Source: a bacterium (GTDB taxonomy: Bacteria; Krumholzibacteriota; Krumholzibacteria; LZORAL124-64-63). Taken from it: a DNA stretch of 5,823 bases. The stretch covers positions 1 through 5,823 of the forward strand of contig QNDV01000170.1 in the NCBI GenBank assembly GCA_003646045.1. The letters are read 5' to 3'. The position numbers and the translations under genes are program-made. Of the stretch, positions 4,916-5,823 are shown piece by piece. Position 1 is the first letter of the stretch. Every line of letters starts with the position of its first letter. The notes beneath the pieces are model-generated. The model was not told the DNA's origin, did not search any database, and saw only the letters and a list, made by a program, of their open reading frames with translations.

Positions 4916-5823
4916 TCAGGACGGACGAACCACGCCAGTCTCGATATCGACCGCGTGTTTGAGCAGCACGGTCATCACGAACAGTCCCACCCCCCAGATA
5001 CCCAGGGTCACCAGGACTTCGTTCAGTGACGGCAGGTATTCCACGATCTCGCCCAGCGGCGTGGGGATGAAGCCCGGAAATACCAGGCCCATGCCCTTCT
5101 CGATCCAGATGGCCACGATGAGCATCAGCAGCGGGATGTTCCGCGCCACGACACCGCGGTGCTCGAACCGGCGCGAAGCCAGGGCCAGCAGGGCCAGCAC
5201 GTTGAGGCCGACGGAGGTCCAGATCCAGGGTACCAGTGCGTTGTGGCCGTGCAGCCCGAAGAAAAGGTAGCGCGCACTGGCCACGTGGGCGCTGTCGGCG
5301 TAGAACTCGGTAAAGACCTCGGAAATCAGCAGGAACACGTTGATCAGCCCCGCTATCAGCACCACCATGCGCATGAAACCGATCACCCGGTCACCCATGG
5401 GAAAGCGCGTCCAGCCCTTGATGATCTCCAACACCAGGATGATGAAGGCCGGGCCGGCACAGAACGCGCTGGCGATGAAGCGCGGGGCCAGAATCGCGGC
5501 ATTCCAGTAGGGGCGCCCCGCCAATCCCGTATAGAGAAACGCCGTGACCGTGTGGATGCTGATGGCCCACACGATGGAGATATAGACGAAGGGCAGGTAT
5601 AACCACTTGGCCGGCTTCTCGCCGCGGTAGCGTTTGTAAAGCAGATAGCCGGGTACATGCAGGTTCAACAAAAGGTAGCCGTTGAGCACCAGCACGTCCC
5701 AGGCCAGCATGGAAACCGGGAAATTGAATTTGCCGAAGGGCGGAATCATATGCCACATGCGGTCGGGACGCCCCAGGTCCGCCACCACGAAGAGCAGGCA
5801 CATGATGATGGCCCCGATGGCCA
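4916..5823 (-). CDS. dsrP: NrfD/PsrC-family integral membrane protein, DsrP-like (5' end cut by the window edge)
   Basis: This is the quinone-interacting membrane subunit of a respiratory complex. The frame is open to the right edge; 301 residues are visible. An internal Met at 5803 lies in a hydrophobic segment preceded in frame by AIGAII, so it is not the true start. Counting from that Met, landmarks are DLGRPDRMWHM (9-19), the loop signature of NrfD proteins, then NFPVSMLAWDVLVLNGY (27-43), SIVWAISIHTVTAFLYTGLAGRP (76-98), RFIASAFCAGPA (108-119), YLFFGLHGHNALVPWIW (179-195), WIEKGMGLVFPGFIPTPLGE (233-252) and a last membrane span at 261-281. About seven full and one partial membrane helices are visible; about 80-90 residues appear to be missing if it matches DsrP/HmcC at near 390 aa. 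The wording is closest, from memory, to DsrP of DsrMKJOP, which exchanges electrons between quinones and a periplasmic cytochrome/iron-sulfur module in sulfur metabolism. HmcC or another NrfD-type subunit is the main alternative. Partner genes should lie to the right, upstream of it; it appears to be last in its operon. Confidence 0.8.
   Translation of the reverse strand, partial: AIGAIIMCLLFVVADLGRPDRMWHMIPPFGKFNFPVSMLAWDVLVLNGYLLLNLHVPGYLLYKRYRGEKPAKWLYLPFVYISIVWAISIHTVTAFLYTGLAGRPYWNAAILAPRFIASAFCAGPAFIILVLEIIKGWTRFPMGDRVIGFMRMVVLIAGLINVFLLISEVFTEFYADSAHVASARYLFFGLHGHNALVPWIWTSVGLNVLALLALASRRFEHRGVVARNIPLLMLIVAIWIEKGMGLVFPGFIPTPLGEIVEYLPSLNEVLVTLGIWGVGLFVMTVLLKHAVDIETGVVRPS

Noticed and set aside
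5801..5803. True start of the NrfD/DsrP-like gene at the Met at 5803
   Set aside because: The frame continues upstream as AIGAII within a membrane span, and NrfD proteins have additional helices before this point, so the start lies outside the window.

Overview
The window reads as part of the respiratory gene set of a GC-rich Gram-negative bacterium. The evidence is a Tat-exported periplasmic molybdoenzyme, an outer-membrane beta-barrel protein, a secreted multiheme cytochrome c and an NrfD-type quinone-interacting membrane protein. Gene content fits an anaerobically respiring or sulfur-metabolising member of the Pseudomonadota or Desulfobacterota. The sequence alone does not settle which, and no rRNA, tRNA or mobile element is present to help.

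Layout from left to right: (1) 2-2743, minus strand: napA, the catalytic subunit of periplasmic nitrate reductase. It is nearly complete; only the last few C-terminal residues lie off the left edge. (2) 2744-3101: a 358-bp divergent intergenic region, locally AT-rich, with one plausible sigma70-type promoter facing each way. (3) 3102-4019, plus strand: a 305-aa secreted beta-barrel protein resembling the 'MetA-pathway of phenol degradation' outer-membrane family. (4) 4020-4189: a 170-bp gap with a hairpin and a short direct repeat. (5) 4190-4912, plus strand: a 240-aa periplasmic pentaheme cytochrome c with a heme-free C-terminal helical tail. (6) 4916-5823, minus strand: the C-terminal three quarters of an NrfD-family integral membrane protein closest, from memory, to DsrP of the DsrMKJOP complex. 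It is cut by the right edge and convergent with the cytochrome gene, only 3 bp between the two stop codons.

How the genes may work together is inference. NapA reduces nitrate in the periplasm using electrons passed from the quinol pool through c-type cytochromes. The pentaheme cytochrome is a candidate periplasmic electron carrier. The DsrP-like protein is a candidate quinone/quinol module of a separate membrane complex whose other subunits should lie beyond the right edge. The barrel protein has no assigned role. No complete operon is visible, so partners of napA (left) and of the NrfD/DsrP-like gene (right) must be sought outside the window.

The points most worth a second look are the long form of NapA (more than 914 aa against about 828 aa in E. 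coli), the unassigned pentaheme cytochrome beside a small barrel protein, and the organised divergent promoter region. No wholly new system can be demonstrated from this sequence alone.
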